Of a stretch of DNA of 64,000 nucleotides, positions 51,813-62,841 are shown one piece after another (the stretch's first letter is position 1; the number at the start of each line of letters is the position of its first letter). The notes below the pieces were generated by a model that was not told the DNA's origin, did not search any database, and saw nothing but the letters and a program-made list of their open reading frames with translations. The translations under genes and the position numbers were made by a program. The DNA comes from JAJDXO01 sp965213765 (lineage in GTDB: Bacteria; Pseudomonadota; Alphaproteobacteria; Rhodospirillales; UBA2165). The stretch covers positions 806,001 through 870,000 of the forward strand of contig OZ243926.1 of the NCBI GenBank assembly GCA_965213765.1, given 5' to 3'.

Positions 51813-53663
51813 TCAGATGCCGTAATACCACGGCGCGAACAGGGTGAATGCAAGCCACAAAACGATGACCAGCGGCACGCCGGCGCGGGCGAAGTCGGCG
51901 AAGGTATAGTGCCCGGGCCCCATTACCAGCAGGCTGGTCTGGTAGCCGATGGGCGTCGCCACGGCGCAGTTGGCGGCGAATACAACGGCGACGGCGAAGG
52001 CCTCGACGGGCACGCCCAGCTCCCGCGCGACACCGACGGCGATGGGCGTAAACAACACCGCCGCCGCCTTGGCGGAAATGACGTTGGACAGCGCCGCCAC
52101 GAGGAGGAAAAAGGCCGACAGCACCACCCAGGGCGGCGCGCCGAACAGGGCATCGATCATGATTTGCGCGAGGTAGGCCGCGCCGCCCGTCTCCTGCATG
52201 GCGAGCCCCATGGCCAGCGCCGCCGGGATCATGGTGAAGATCTTGGTATCCAGCGACCGCACGGCGTGCTGAATCGAGAGGACGCCCAACGCCACCATGG
52301 CGACGGCGCCCCCCAACGCCGCGACGACCACCGGCAACAGGCCCGTCGCCGCGCAAAATACGACCCCGGCGAAGATCAGGGTTGCCCGGCGGGCGTGATC
52401 CAGCGCCGGCAGTTCGGCTTGCGACCATTCGAGCAGCACCACGTCCCGGTTGGCCCGGAGCCGCCCGATATCCTCGGGCTGCCCCTGCACCAGCAGCACA
52501 TCGCCCTCTTCGAGGCGGATTTCGGTGACGGGCGTGCGCAGCATCCGGGCATGACGTTGGACGGCCAAGACCACCGTGCGGTATTTGTGCCGGAAACCGA
52601 TCTGGCGCAGGGAATAGCCGTTCATCCGCGAGGCGGGCGCCACCATCACCTCGGCGAGCACCCGGTCACCCACGGTCCAGGGCGCGTCCTCGGTCTCGCG
52701 GCCGTCCTTGAGGTCGGGAATCAGCAGATGAGGATCATGGGCGACAGCTTCTTCGAGCGCCTTGCGGGCCGCCGCCACCACCAGCACATCGCCCACCTGC
52801 AGGGTGACGTCTTCGAAGGGCGGCATAATCGCCTCTTCGTTCCGCTGGATCATCCGGAGCGTCATGTCCCCGTACGCCCCGAAGATGCCGCCCCGTGATT
52901 TGAGGCCCACAAGTTCGGAACCTTCGGCAATGGTCAGCTCGGCCAGGAACTGACGCCCCTCGCCCTCGACCAGTTGGCTGGCGTAGGACGCCCGGTCCGG
53001 GAGCAGCCGCGGCACCGCCAGCACCACGAAAATCAGACCGACGGCGGCCAGCACGAGGCCCGGTACGGTGAATTGGAAGAAGGAAAACGGGGTTTCGCCG
53101 AGCTCGTCCATGGCGCCCGAGACCAGAAGATTGGTCCCCGACCCGATCAGCGTGGTCATACCGCCGAGCACCGCGGCGAATGACAGCGGCATCATGACTT
53201 TGGAGGGTGATACCGCAAACCGGCCGGCCACCGCTTCCATGATCGGGATGCAGATCACCACCACGGGGATGTTGTTCAAGAAACCGGAGACCAGCAGCAC
53301 CACCAGCAGCGTTATGATGACGGTCGGCCATTTGAGGCCGCCGCCCAGGGACATCACCAGTTGCGCGCCCCGGTCGAGGACCCCGGCCCGCACCATCCCC
53401 TGCCCCACCACCAGCAGCGCCAGCACGGTGATCAGGGCTGAGTTGGAGAATCCTTCGATCACCCGTTCGGCGTCGAGCACATTGGCGCCATCGGCCCCGA
53501 CGATGGGGAAGAACTGGAAATAAACGGCGATCACCGCCAACAGCCCGATGGACGTCACCTCGATGGCGATCTTCTCGACGGCGTAGAGGGTGAGCGCCGC
53601 CGCAATGAAGGCGAAGGTCACCCACATGGAGAGGGTGCCGGAGGCCGCGGCGCCGGCTTCCAT
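51813..53663 (-). CDS. SLC13/DASS-family permease with RCK-C domains
   Basis: A 616-residue anion/sodium carrier. The N-terminal half has about six membrane segments with the first substrate motif SGFLNNIPVVVICIPIM (SNT-like NNxP) and IGSGTNLLVSG. The middle holds two cytoplasmic TrkA-C (RCK_C) domains, recognisable as LRMIQRNEEAIMPPFEDVTL and VLAVQRHARMLRTPVTEIRL each followed by GDVLLV. The second membrane half has a mirrored motif NVISAKAAAVLFTPIA. Such proteins carry dicarboxylates or sulfate. It begins 2 bp after the tartrate-type dehydrogenase gene, so uptake of a hydroxy-diacid such as tartrate or malate is plausible. Confidence 0.88.
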   Translation of the reverse strand: MEAGAAASGTLSMWVTFAFIAAALTLYAVEKIAIEVTSIGLLAVIAVYFQFFPIVGADGANVLDAERVIEGFSNSALITVLALLVVGQGMVRAGVLDRGAQLVMSLGGGLKWPTVIITLLVVLLVSGFLNNIPVVVICIPIMEAVAGRFAVSPSKVMMPLSFAAVLGGMTTLIGSGTNLLVSGAMDELGETPFSFFQFTVPGLVLAAVGLIFVVLAVPRLLPDRASYASQLVEGEGRQFLAELTIAEGSELVGLKSRGGIFGAYGDMTLRMIQRNEEAIMPPFEDVTLQVGDVLVVAAARKALEEAVAHDPHLLIPDLKDGRETEDAPWTVGDRVLAEVMVAPASRMNGYSLRQIGFRHKYRTVVLAVQRHARMLRTPVTEIRLEEGDVLLVQGQPEDIGRLRANRDVVLLEWSQAELPALDHARRATLIFAGVVFCAATGLLPVVVAALGGAVAMVALGVLSIQHAVRSLDTKIFTMIPAALAMGLAMQETGGAAYLAQIMIDALFGAPPWVVLSAFFLLVAALSNVISAKAAAVLFTPIAVGVARELGVPVEAFAVAVVFAANCAVATPIGYQTSLLVMGPGHYTFADFARAGVPLVIVLWLAFTLFAPWYYGI

Positions 53664-53665
53664 GG

Positions 53666-54724
53666 CTAGAGCGCCTCCTCCACCGCGCGGCCAAGCTCCC
53701 GAGTGCTCGCCGAGCCGCCCATATCCGGGGTCATGCAGGAGCCGTCGGCAAGCACCTTCTCGACCGCCCCGACCACGGCCAGGCCGGCGTCTTCATGGCC
53801 CAAATGATCGAGCATCATCGCGCCGGACCAGATCATGCCGATGGGATTTGCGATGTTCCGCCCGGCGATGTCGGGGGCCGATCCGTGAACGGGCTCGAAC
53901 ATGGAGGGGAACTCCTTCTCCGGGTTCAGGTTGGCCGACGGCGCGATGCCGATGGTGCCGGTCGTGGCGGGCCCCAAATCCGAGAGGATATCGCCAAACA
54001 GGTTTGAGCCGACGACCACATCGAACCAATGGGGGTTACGGACAAAGTGGGCAGTCAGGATATCGATATGGAACTTGTCCACTTCGATATCGGGATAATT
54101 GCCGGCCATGGCCTCCACCCGCTCATCCCAATAGGGCATGGTGTGGATGATGCCGTTGGACTTGGTGGCCGACGTCAGGTGATTGGCGGGCCGGCGGGAG
54201 GCCAGTTCAAAGGCGAATCTGAGAATGCGGTCGACGCCACGGCGGGTGAACACGGTCAACTGGGTCACCGTCTCGTCGTCGGTATCGGCATAGAGCTTGC
54301 CGCCGATCTCCGAATATTCCCCCTCGTTGTTCTCACGCACCACCATCATGTCGATGTCGCCCGCCGAGCGGCCCGCAAGGGGCGACGGCACCCCTTCGAA
54401 CAGCCGCACCGGACGCAAATTGACGTACTGCCGGAAGTCGCGGCGGATGGGGATCAGCAGGCCCCAGAGGGAAACATGATCGGGCACGCCCGGAAACCCG
54501 ACAGCGCCAAGGTAAACCGCGTCATGGTCGCGGATCGAGGCGAGCCCATCGTCGGGCATCATGGCGCCGGTCTTGTGGTAGCGCTCGCAGCTCCAATCGA
54601 GTTCGTCCCAGGTAAACTCGACGCCGTGGGCGCGCCCCACGGCTTCCAGCACCCGGATTCCCTCCGGCATCACCTCGGAGCCGATCCCGTCGCCCGGAAT
54701 CACGGCGATCTTGTACGCAGCCAT
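53666..54724 (-). CDS. Tartrate dehydrogenase/isopropylmalate dehydrogenase family
   Basis: A 352-residue NAD- and Mn-dependent beta-decarboxylating dehydrogenase. The N-terminus KIAVIPGDGIGSEVMPEG and the metal/cofactor region NLFGDILSDLGPATTGTIG are family-wide. The segment VPDHVSLWGLLIPIRRDF is typical of the tartrate dehydrogenase (TtuC-like) group rather than LeuB. The GSAPDIAGRNIANPIGMIWS box completes the nucleotide site. No leuCD genes are near. Adjacent to the SLC13 carrier, so the two may import and oxidise tartrate, malate or a related acid. Confidence 0.88.
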   Translation of the reverse strand: MAAYKIAVIPGDGIGSEVMPEGIRVLEAVGRAHGVEFTWDELDWSCERYHKTGAMMPDDGLASIRDHDAVYLGAVGFPGVPDHVSLWGLLIPIRRDFRQYVNLRPVRLFEGVPSPLAGRSAGDIDMMVVRENNEGEYSEIGGKLYADTDDETVTQLTVFTRRGVDRILRFAFELASRRPANHLTSATKSNGIIHTMPYWDERVEAMAGNYPDIEVDKFHIDILTAHFVRNPHWFDVVVGSNLFGDILSDLGPATTGTIGIAPSANLNPEKEFPSMFEPVHGSAPDIAGRNIANPIGMIWSGAMMLDHLGHEDAGLAVVGAVEKVLADGSCMTPDMGGSASTRELGRAVEEAL

Positions 54725-54739
54725 CCGCCCCCGCGTAAG

Positions 54740-55456
54740 TCAGGTCTCGTCGTCGAGATGGACGTTGATCCGCCGGTTGTGCTTGCCCTTGTTTTCGATC
54801 TTGCCGACCCGCACCCGGCCGATTTCGCCCGTCGCCCGTACATGGGTACCGCCGCAGGGCTGCAGGTCAACCCCGTCGATATCGATCACCCGGACGCTCC
54901 CCTGGCCGCTCGGCGGCTTGACCGATATGGTGCGGACCAATTCGGGCCGGGTGTCGAGTTCGTCATCGGTGATGGACGAGAAGCCGACCGGGTGATTTTC
55001 GTTGATCAGGCGGTTGAGATCAGCCTGAATTTGTTCCTTGTCGAGCGATGTGTCGGGCAGATCGAAATCGAGACGGCTCTTCTCCTCGCCGACCTGGCCG
55101 CCGGTGACACCGCCGTCGACCACGGCACAGAGCAGGTGGAGCGCGGTGTGCATACGCATGAGCCGGTGCCGTCGATCCCAGTCGATTTCGGCGGTAAGGG
55201 CAGCCCCAACTTCCGGCGCCGAAACGCCTTCGGCAAGGACATGAACGTGGTCCCCCGTCTCCCGATCCTTGTAGGTATCCACCACCTCCAGCGTCGACCC
55301 ATTGGCCAGCGTGAGGGTCCCCCGATCGCCGGGTTGCCCGCCCCCTACGGGGTAGAAAACCGTGCGGTCGAGCACCACGCCCGGGTCATCGGCGGCAATC
55401 ACGTTCGCCTCGCACGATTTGAGGTAGGAATCGCTTCGGAAGAGTTCATCGGTCAT
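54740..55456 (-). CDS. alaX: Alanyl-tRNA editing protein AlaX
   Basis: Stand-alone editing domain of alanyl-tRNA synthetase that removes serine or glycine from mischarged tRNA-Ala. The 238 residues include part of the glycine-rich beta-barrel (PVGGGQPGDRGTL) and the zinc site, HxxxH in MRMHTALHLLCAV and CxxxH in QPCGGTHVRATGEIG. The size fits AlaX-M. It lies between the dehydratase and the tartrate-type dehydrogenase, all read leftward. Confidence 0.92.
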   Translation of the reverse strand: MTDELFRSDSYLKSCEANVIAADDPGVVLDRTVFYPVGGGQPGDRGTLTLANGSTLEVVDTYKDRETGDHVHVLAEGVSAPEVGAALTAEIDWDRRHRLMRMHTALHLLCAVVDGGVTGGQVGEEKSRLDFDLPDTSLDKEQIQADLNRLINENHPVGFSSITDDELDTRPELVRTISVKPPSGQGSVRVIDIDGVDLQPCGGTHVRATGEIGRVRVGKIENKGKHNRRINVHLDDET

Positions 55457-55466
55457 CGCTGTTTCC

Positions 55467-56411
55467 TCACGCCAGCACGGACTTTAGCAGCTCCGCGTCA
55501 ACATTGCCGCCGGAGTGCACCAGACCCACTTTCTTGCCGGCCATCCCGTCTTTCTCTTTCAGCGGCGCGGCGGCGGCCCCTTCGGCCAGATTATGGGTAT
55601 CGGTGAAGTAGATTTTCATCGCCGCCCGGATCTCATCCTCTGAGACGCTTACCACCCGTTCGGCCCCAGCCAGGATGATCCCGAGCGCCGTCTCGTCGGG
55701 CACCCGGCAGGCGAGCCCATCAGCAATGGTATCCGCTGAATTGGTGGAGACCGGCCTCTCCTGATCGAAGGAGAGCGCATAGGACGGCGCGTTCTCCGCC
55801 ACCACGCCGACAATCCTGGTCGATAGGCCGAGGGCGTCCCGGGCCGAGATCATGCCGCAGATACCGGAGCCCATGCCGATGGGCACATACACCGCCTCCA
55901 GATCCGCACAGGCCCGAAGGAACTCCAGGGAGTAGGTCCCAACCCCGCGCATCAGCAGGGGATGGAATGGACCGATCATGCGGAGGCCCAGCTCCCCGGC
56001 GAGGGTCTCGGAATATTCCCGCGCCTCCTGGAAGTCGCTTCCATGCTCGATGATCTCCGCCCCCAACGCCTTCATGGCGGCGTTCTTTTCCGGGTTGTTG
56101 CCGTGGGGAATGAGGATGGTCAGCGGCACGCCGGCACGTCCGCAGGCGTAGGCCAGGCTCTGGCCGTGATTGCCGCGGGTCGCCGAGATAATGCCCGGCG
56201 CGCCGTTCCGGCGTTTCGCGAAATCTTCGAGATACACCAGACCGCCCCGCACCTTGAACGCCCCGATGGGCGTATGGTTCTCATGCTTGACCCACACCTC
56301 GCAGCCGGCGCGTTCGGACAACAGCGGCCAGTGCAGCTCCGGCGTCGGTTTCATGTGCCGGCGGACGATCTCCTGCGCCGCCTCCAGCTCTTCCAGGGTA
56401 GCTTTCGTCAT
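55467..56411 (-). CDS. PLP-dependent threonine/serine dehydratase family
   Basis: A 314-residue fold-type II PLP enzyme. The PLP lysine is in HTPIGAFKVRGGLVYL, the substrate loop is TRGNHGQSLAYA, and the phosphate-binding glycine loop is GMGSGICGM. No regulatory ACT domain, so a catabolic threonine dehydratase or a relative such as EutB or hydroxyaspartate-type dehydratase. Start ATG 56411. It follows thiD by 69 bp and is 10 bp before alaX. Confidence 0.88.
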   Translation of the reverse strand: MTKATLEELEAAQEIVRRHMKPTPELHWPLLSERAGCEVWVKHENHTPIGAFKVRGGLVYLEDFAKRRNGAPGIISATRGNHGQSLAYACGRAGVPLTILIPHGNNPEKNAAMKALGAEIIEHGSDFQEAREYSETLAGELGLRMIGPFHPLLMRGVGTYSLEFLRACADLEAVYVPIGMGSGICGMISARDALGLSTRIVGVVAENAPSYALSFDQERPVSTNSADTIADGLACRVPDETALGIILAGAERVVSVSEDEIRAAMKIYFTDTHNLAEGAAAAPLKEKDGMAGKKVGLVHSGGNVDAELLKSVLA

Positions 56412-56480
56412 GGCCGCAGCTTCGGAGAGCCGGCCCGGCCGGTCAACGGGATTTTTTGTCTTGGTGACAATGTTGGCGGT

Positions 56481-57275
56481 TCAGACGGAAACCGTATGCC
56501 CGTGATTGAGGGGGCCGTGACCGGAACCGAAGCCGGGTGCGGTTCGGATCGCTTCAATGACATAGTCGCGGGCGCGGTCAACAGCCGCCTCTAGGACCAA
56601 TCCCTGCGCGATGCCCGTGGCGATCGCCGAGGCAAGCGTGCAGCCGGTTCCATGGGTGTTGGGCGTGTCGATCCGCGGGCTGGAGAAACGGGCCACGCCA
56701 TCGCCCGAGACCAACAGGTCGACGACCTCGCCGCCGTCCCGGTGGCCGCCTTTCAACAGCACCGCCTTCGGGTCCAGGGCGAGCAAATCCCGCGCCAGCG
56801 CCTCGGCGCCGTCCAAACCGCCTTCGGCGCGCCCGGCGAGGCTCTCCGCTTCCGGCAGGTTTGGCGTGATCACCGTCGCGCGCGGCACCAGGACGGATTT
56901 CAATGTCTCGACCGCCTCCGGCACCAAGAGTTTCGCGCCACCCTTGGCGATCATCACCGGATCGAGGACCACGGGGATGCCGGCAGCCTTTGCATCCAGA
57001 ACACCTGCGACCGCCTCGATTACCGCCGGTTGGCTGAGCATGCCGAACTTAATGCAGTCGGCGCCGATGTCATCGAGCACCAGTTCCATCTGTTGGGAGA
57101 TGAACTCGACGGGCACGTCGTGGATACCAAAGACGCCTTGGGTGTTCTGGGCGGTGAGCGCGGTAATGGCCGTCGCCGCATAGCCGCCGAGCGCGGTGAC
57201 CGCCTTGATGTCGGCCTGGATGCCCGCACCGCCGCCGGAGTCCGACCCGGCTACAATCAGAACCCTGCCCTGCAT
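56481..57275 (-). CDS. thiD: Hydroxymethylpyrimidine/phosphomethylpyrimidine kinase
   Basis: ATP-dependent kinase of the thiamine pathway (ribokinase fold), 264 residues from ATG 57275 (MQGRVLIVAGSDSGGGAGIQ), 10 bp after glmM. Signature parts: GSDSGGGAGIQADIK near the start, DPVMIAKGGAKLL and the C-terminal anion hole TPNTHGTGCTLASAIA. No TPP riboswitch was recognised upstream; expression seems tied to the folP-glmM run. An upstream extension to 57347 overlaps glmM and is rejected. Confidence 0.94.
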   Translation of the reverse strand: MQGRVLIVAGSDSGGGAGIQADIKAVTALGGYAATAITALTAQNTQGVFGIHDVPVEFISQQMELVLDDIGADCIKFGMLSQPAVIEAVAGVLDAKAAGIPVVLDPVMIAKGGAKLLVPEAVETLKSVLVPRATVITPNLPEAESLAGRAEGGLDGAEALARDLLALDPKAVLLKGGHRDGGEVVDLLVSGDGVARFSSPRIDTPNTHGTGCTLASAIATGIAQGLVLEAAVDRARDYVIEAIRTAPGFGSGHGPLNHGHTVSV

Positions 57276-57285
57276 GGTACGCCGC

Positions 57286-58629
57286 TCAGCCGGCCTCGGC
57301 AATTTGGTGCGCAAGATCATCAACGATCCTGCCGACCATGCCCGCATCTTCGCCCTCGGCCATCACCCGGATCAGCGGTTCGGTGCCGGACTTCCTGATC
57401 AGCAGGCGTCCGGTATTTTCAAGCGCGGCTTCGGCCTCGGCGATGGCCGCCTTCACGTTGTCGGCGCCCATGGGATCCGCACCGTTGATGGGCACGCTCT
57501 TGAGGACCTGCGGCAGCGGATCGAAAACCCGGCAGACCCGGCTGGCGGGCGCATCGCTTTGAACCAGCACACTCAAGACCTGAAGCGCCGCGACAATTCC
57601 GTCGCCGGTGGTGGTGTAGTCGGTCATGATGATATGGCCCGACTGCTCACCGCCGAGGTTGCGGCCCATGGCCCGCATTTCCTCCACCACATAGCGGTCG
57701 CCCACCTGGGTGCGGGCAAGGCCGATGCCGAGATTCGTCAAGTAGCGCTCCAGTCCCAGATTCGACATCACCGTCGCAACGATGCCGCCGCCTGCCAGCC
57801 GGCCGGCTTGCTGCCACGACCGGGCGACCAGGCCCATCAGCTGGTCACCGTCCACGAGCTCGCCGTTTTCGTCGACGATCAGGACCCGGTCGGCGTCGCC
57901 GTCCAGAGCCAGGCCGATGTCGGCGCCGTGGGCGATCACCTGTTCCGACACCAGGCTCGGGTGGGTCGAGCCGCAATTCTTGTTGATGTTGTATCCATCG
58001 GGCTGGACGGCGGCCGGCACCACCTCGGCCCCCAGCTCCCACAGCACCGTCGGGGCGACCTTGTAGGCAGCGCCGTTGGCGCAGTCGACCACCACCTTGA
58101 GGCCGGTCAGCGTCTGACCCCGGGGCAGGGTCTGCTTGACGAATTCCGTATAGCGCCCGAGGGCGTCATCGAGCCGCAGCGCGCGGCCCAGATCTTCCGG
58201 GTTTGCGAGATCGCCGGACATCCCATTTTCCATCCGGGCTTCGATCTCGGCCTCGGTCTCATCATTGAGTTTGAATCCGTCCGGGCCGAACAGCTTGATG
58301 CCGTTATCGTGGTAGGGATTGTGTGACGCCGAAATCATGACGCCCAGATCGGCGCGCAAGGACCGGGTCAGCATGGCCACGGCAGGCGTCGGCATCGGCC
58401 CGACCAGGATCGGATCCATCCCCGCGGCGACAAAGCCGGCGGTTAGAGCCGGCTCGATCATGTAGCCCGACAGCCGCGTATCCTTGCCGATCACCACCCG
58501 GTGCCGGTGCGCGCCGCGGCTGAAATGCAGCCCCGCCGCCATGCCGACCCTCAATGCGGTTTCGGCGGACATCGGCTCGCTGTTGGCGGTCCCCCGGATG
58601 CCATCGGTGCCGAATAGGCGTCTGTTCAT
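57286..58629 (-). CDS. glmM: Phosphoglucosamine mutase
   Basis: Converts glucosamine-6-phosphate to glucosamine-1-phosphate for peptidoglycan and lipopolysaccharide. The 447 residues start MNRRLFGTDGIRGTANSEPM; the phosphoserine loop is MISASHNPYHDNGIKLFG, the metal loop is LALDGDADRVLIVDE, and the C-terminal phosphate-binding loop is RKSGTEPLIRVMAEG. The ftsH-folP-glmM order is conserved in many proteobacteria. Confidence 0.97.
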   Translation of the reverse strand: MNRRLFGTDGIRGTANSEPMSAETALRVGMAAGLHFSRGAHRHRVVIGKDTRLSGYMIEPALTAGFVAAGMDPILVGPMPTPAVAMLTRSLRADLGVMISASHNPYHDNGIKLFGPDGFKLNDETEAEIEARMENGMSGDLANPEDLGRALRLDDALGRYTEFVKQTLPRGQTLTGLKVVVDCANGAAYKVAPTVLWELGAEVVPAAVQPDGYNINKNCGSTHPSLVSEQVIAHGADIGLALDGDADRVLIVDENGELVDGDQLMGLVARSWQQAGRLAGGGIVATVMSNLGLERYLTNLGIGLARTQVGDRYVVEEMRAMGRNLGGEQSGHIIMTDYTTTGDGIVAALQVLSVLVQSDAPASRVCRVFDPLPQVLKSVPINGADPMGADNVKAAIAEAEAALENTGRLLIRKSGTEPLIRVMAEGEDAGMVGRIVDDLAHQIAEAG

Positions 58630-58735
58630 GAATAGTCTGTCCCCGCCCGTCGCCGGGCTGAATTCACTGTAATGGTTCTATTACATCGCGGGGGCCGGGT
58701 CAGATAACAAAATCTTTCAGAGCATTACCGGCCGC

Positions 58736-59544
58736 TCAAGCCCGCCCGCGGACGGCTTCGGCCGTTTCCGCCACATCATGCACCCGGAGGATGGCGGCGC
58801 CGTTATCCACCGCTATCCGGCCCCAGTGCAGCGATTCGGCAAGCCGATCCCTTGGGTCCGGTGCCTTGCCGATCTTCCGCGAGACGCCGACCAGCACCGG
58901 AAGGCCGAGCTCGCACAATGCTTCGAGATTCTCGATCAACCGGAAATTGTCGGGCATGTGCTTGCCGAAACCAATGCCCGGATCGATGGCCAATCGCCTA
59001 TCCGAAATGCCGGCCGCCAGACACGCCTCGACCCGCCGGCTCAGATAATCCCGGACTTCGGAGACCACGTCCTCATAGACCGGCTGGACATTCATGGTGC
59101 CGGGCTCGCCTTTCATGTGCATCAATACGATGCCGGCGTCCGACGCCGCCGCCACCGACATGGCGCGGCCGTCACCATTGAGCGCGGTCACGTCGTTTAT
59201 AACCCGGGCACCGGCGGTCAATGCCGACTCCATCACCCGGGCATGCCGGGTATCGATGGAAACGCAAATGCCCTCCGACGCCAGCGCACTGATCACCGGC
59301 GTGACCCGCCGGAGCTCTTCTTCGATGGTTACCGGCTCAGCGCCCGGGCGGGTCGACTCGCCGCCGACATCGATGATCGCCGCCCCTTGCTCCACGAGTT
59401 CCAGCCCGCGGGCAACGGCCGCCTCGGCGCCCGCGGTTTCACCACCGTCGGAAAAGCTGTCGGGGGTGACATTGACGATCCCCATGAGAACGGGCGCGGC
59501 CATGGCCGCGCCCGCGAATTCTCTCGGCAGCGTTCGCAGGCCGG

Positions 59545-59548
<4 letters not shown>
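58736..59548 (-). CDS. folP: Dihydropteroate synthase
   Basis: Folate pathway enzyme, target of sulfonamides. The 270 residues include GIVNVTPDSFSDGG, DVGGESTRPGAEPV and IDTRHARVMESAL, with DPGIGFGKHM for pterin binding. The start is TTG 59548, sharing TTGA with the ftsH stop; ATG 59503 (MAAPVLMGIVNVTP) is an alternative lacking 15 residues. Downstream of ftsH and upstream of glmM. Confidence 0.95.
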
Positions 59549-61485
<1,937 letters not shown>

Positions 61486-61617
61486 CGTTTCATTCCTTCT
61501 CTATCGGGCCTTCTCTGTCCGCAACCGCTCCGCGTTCCGTTTGTGCTCGGGCGCGGCGCTGATTCCTCCGCCTTGGCCTTCAAAAAAGCCTGCATATTCC
61601 ACCGCCCTATAAATAGT

Positions 61618-62841
61618 CTAGGAATCGCGGCTGGCAAGGTAAAGCCTGGTCTCACACAAGGGTGTTACCAGTGGTCTCGGGCCGGTTGTATTCACGGCCA
61701 TCGCGTTGCGTCGGACTTCCCCGGATCGTCCGGGGTTATACCCCGGATCGCGGGCACCGGAAATAGGGGATTTTTGGTGCCGACCCGTCGATTTCCGTGG
61801 ACCTTCGGGGGTGATGCGGATACCGGGCCCGTCAGGGGACAATCGGCAGCCGCCGAGAGTCGCGCCCCGCCAATCCGGCCGTTGAAGATCGGTCAACAAC
61901 CGCTTCAGCTTCTCGCTGCGGGGCCCATACGGCGCCCCGCCGACAGCGGCCAGAAGCCGCCCGATCACTTGTCTTTGGATTTCCTCCGGCAGGCGGGCAT
62001 AGCGCTCCCGATCGATGAGGGCATGTTCCCGGCCCCTCATCGCCACGGTATGCGCCAGGGCGCGCGCGCAATGACGATCCAGGCGCGCGTGGATTCCGCC
62101 CGCGGCCGTTGCGGCATCGCTCAGCCGATGGGTGGGAAATCCGCTGTTTTCGAGGCGAGCCAGAAAGCCGCGGGTTCTCACCCGTTCAAACTGAATATCG
62201 TCGTTGGACGGATCGTCGATCCAGTATTGGCCCCAATTCCGCAGCGTAGCCACGAGCCGAGACTTGCGAATATCCAGCAACGGGCGGAGTAAACGCGCAT
62301 CGGCGCCATAGGAGACCGTCGGCATGGCCGCCAGCCCCCTTAGACCGCTTCCTCGCCCCAAACGCATAACGAAGGTTTCCGCCTGATCGTCGCGCGTGTG
62401 CGCCATCAACAGATGGAGGCAGCCATGTTCCCGCACCCATTGGTTCAACAATTGGTAACGGGCGTGACGTGCCGCCTCCTGGATGCCGGTACCCGGCCTG
62501 TCGCCGCGCCAATTCAGAATTTGGTGCCGGATTCCGCGCGCGCCGAGCCATTCGCCCACCCGGCCTGCCTCGGTCGCCGACTCGGGCCGAAGCCCGTGAT
62601 CTACCGTCAGCCCGATGACCTCACCTCCCCGGGCCGTGGCCCATCCGTGCGCCAGCAGCGTCAGGCACAGGCTGTCCGGCCCGCCGGAGACGGCGACCGC
62701 CAACCGCGGCTGGTCTTCCCAAGGACCGAGCCTCGCCAAGGTCGCGTCGAATTCGGTCCCCGTCAGCGGATTTGCGGGGCCGGCCGGAGAAGGGTGGTGG
62801 GGAGGCGCGGGACTATCCACACTCGGCGCGGGCGCGCTCAC
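61618..62841 (-). CDS. tilS: tRNA(Ile)-lysidine synthetase
   Basis: Modifies C34 of tRNA-Ile2 to lysidine so that it reads AUA. The PP-loop ATPase motif is VAVSGGPDSLCLTLLAHGWA, and HGLRPESATEAG and MAHTRDDQAETFVMRL are the conserved following motifs. The 407 residues fit alphaproteobacterial TilS. Start is GTG 62841, overlapping the cpoB end by 29 bp. It lies between cpoB and ftsH, the usual order. Confidence 0.94.
   Translation of the reverse strand: MSAPAPSVDSPAPPHHPSPAGPANPLTGTEFDATLARLGPWEDQPRLAVAVSGGPDSLCLTLLAHGWATARGGEVIGLTVDHGLRPESATEAGRVGEWLGARGIRHQILNWRGDRPGTGIQEAARHARYQLLNQWVREHGCLHLLMAHTRDDQAETFVMRLGRGSGLRGLAAMPTVSYGADARLLRPLLDIRKSRLVATLRNWGQYWIDDPSNDDIQFERVRTRGFLARLENSGFPTHRLSDAATAAGGIHARLDRHCARALAHTVAMRGREHALIDRERYARLPEEIQRQVIGRLLAAVGGAPYGPRSEKLKRLLTDLQRPDWRGATLGGCRLSPDGPGIRITPEGPRKSTGRHQKSPISGARDPGYNPGRSGEVRRNAMAVNTTGPRPLVTPLCETRLYLASRDS

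Noticed and set aside
54029..55606. 525-codon plus-strand frame opposite the dehydrogenase and alaX
   Set aside because: Antisense of two well-identified genes.
56400..57300. TPP riboswitch for thiD
   Set aside because: thiD is only 10 bp behind glmM with no room for the aptamer, and no conserved thi-box sequence was seen.
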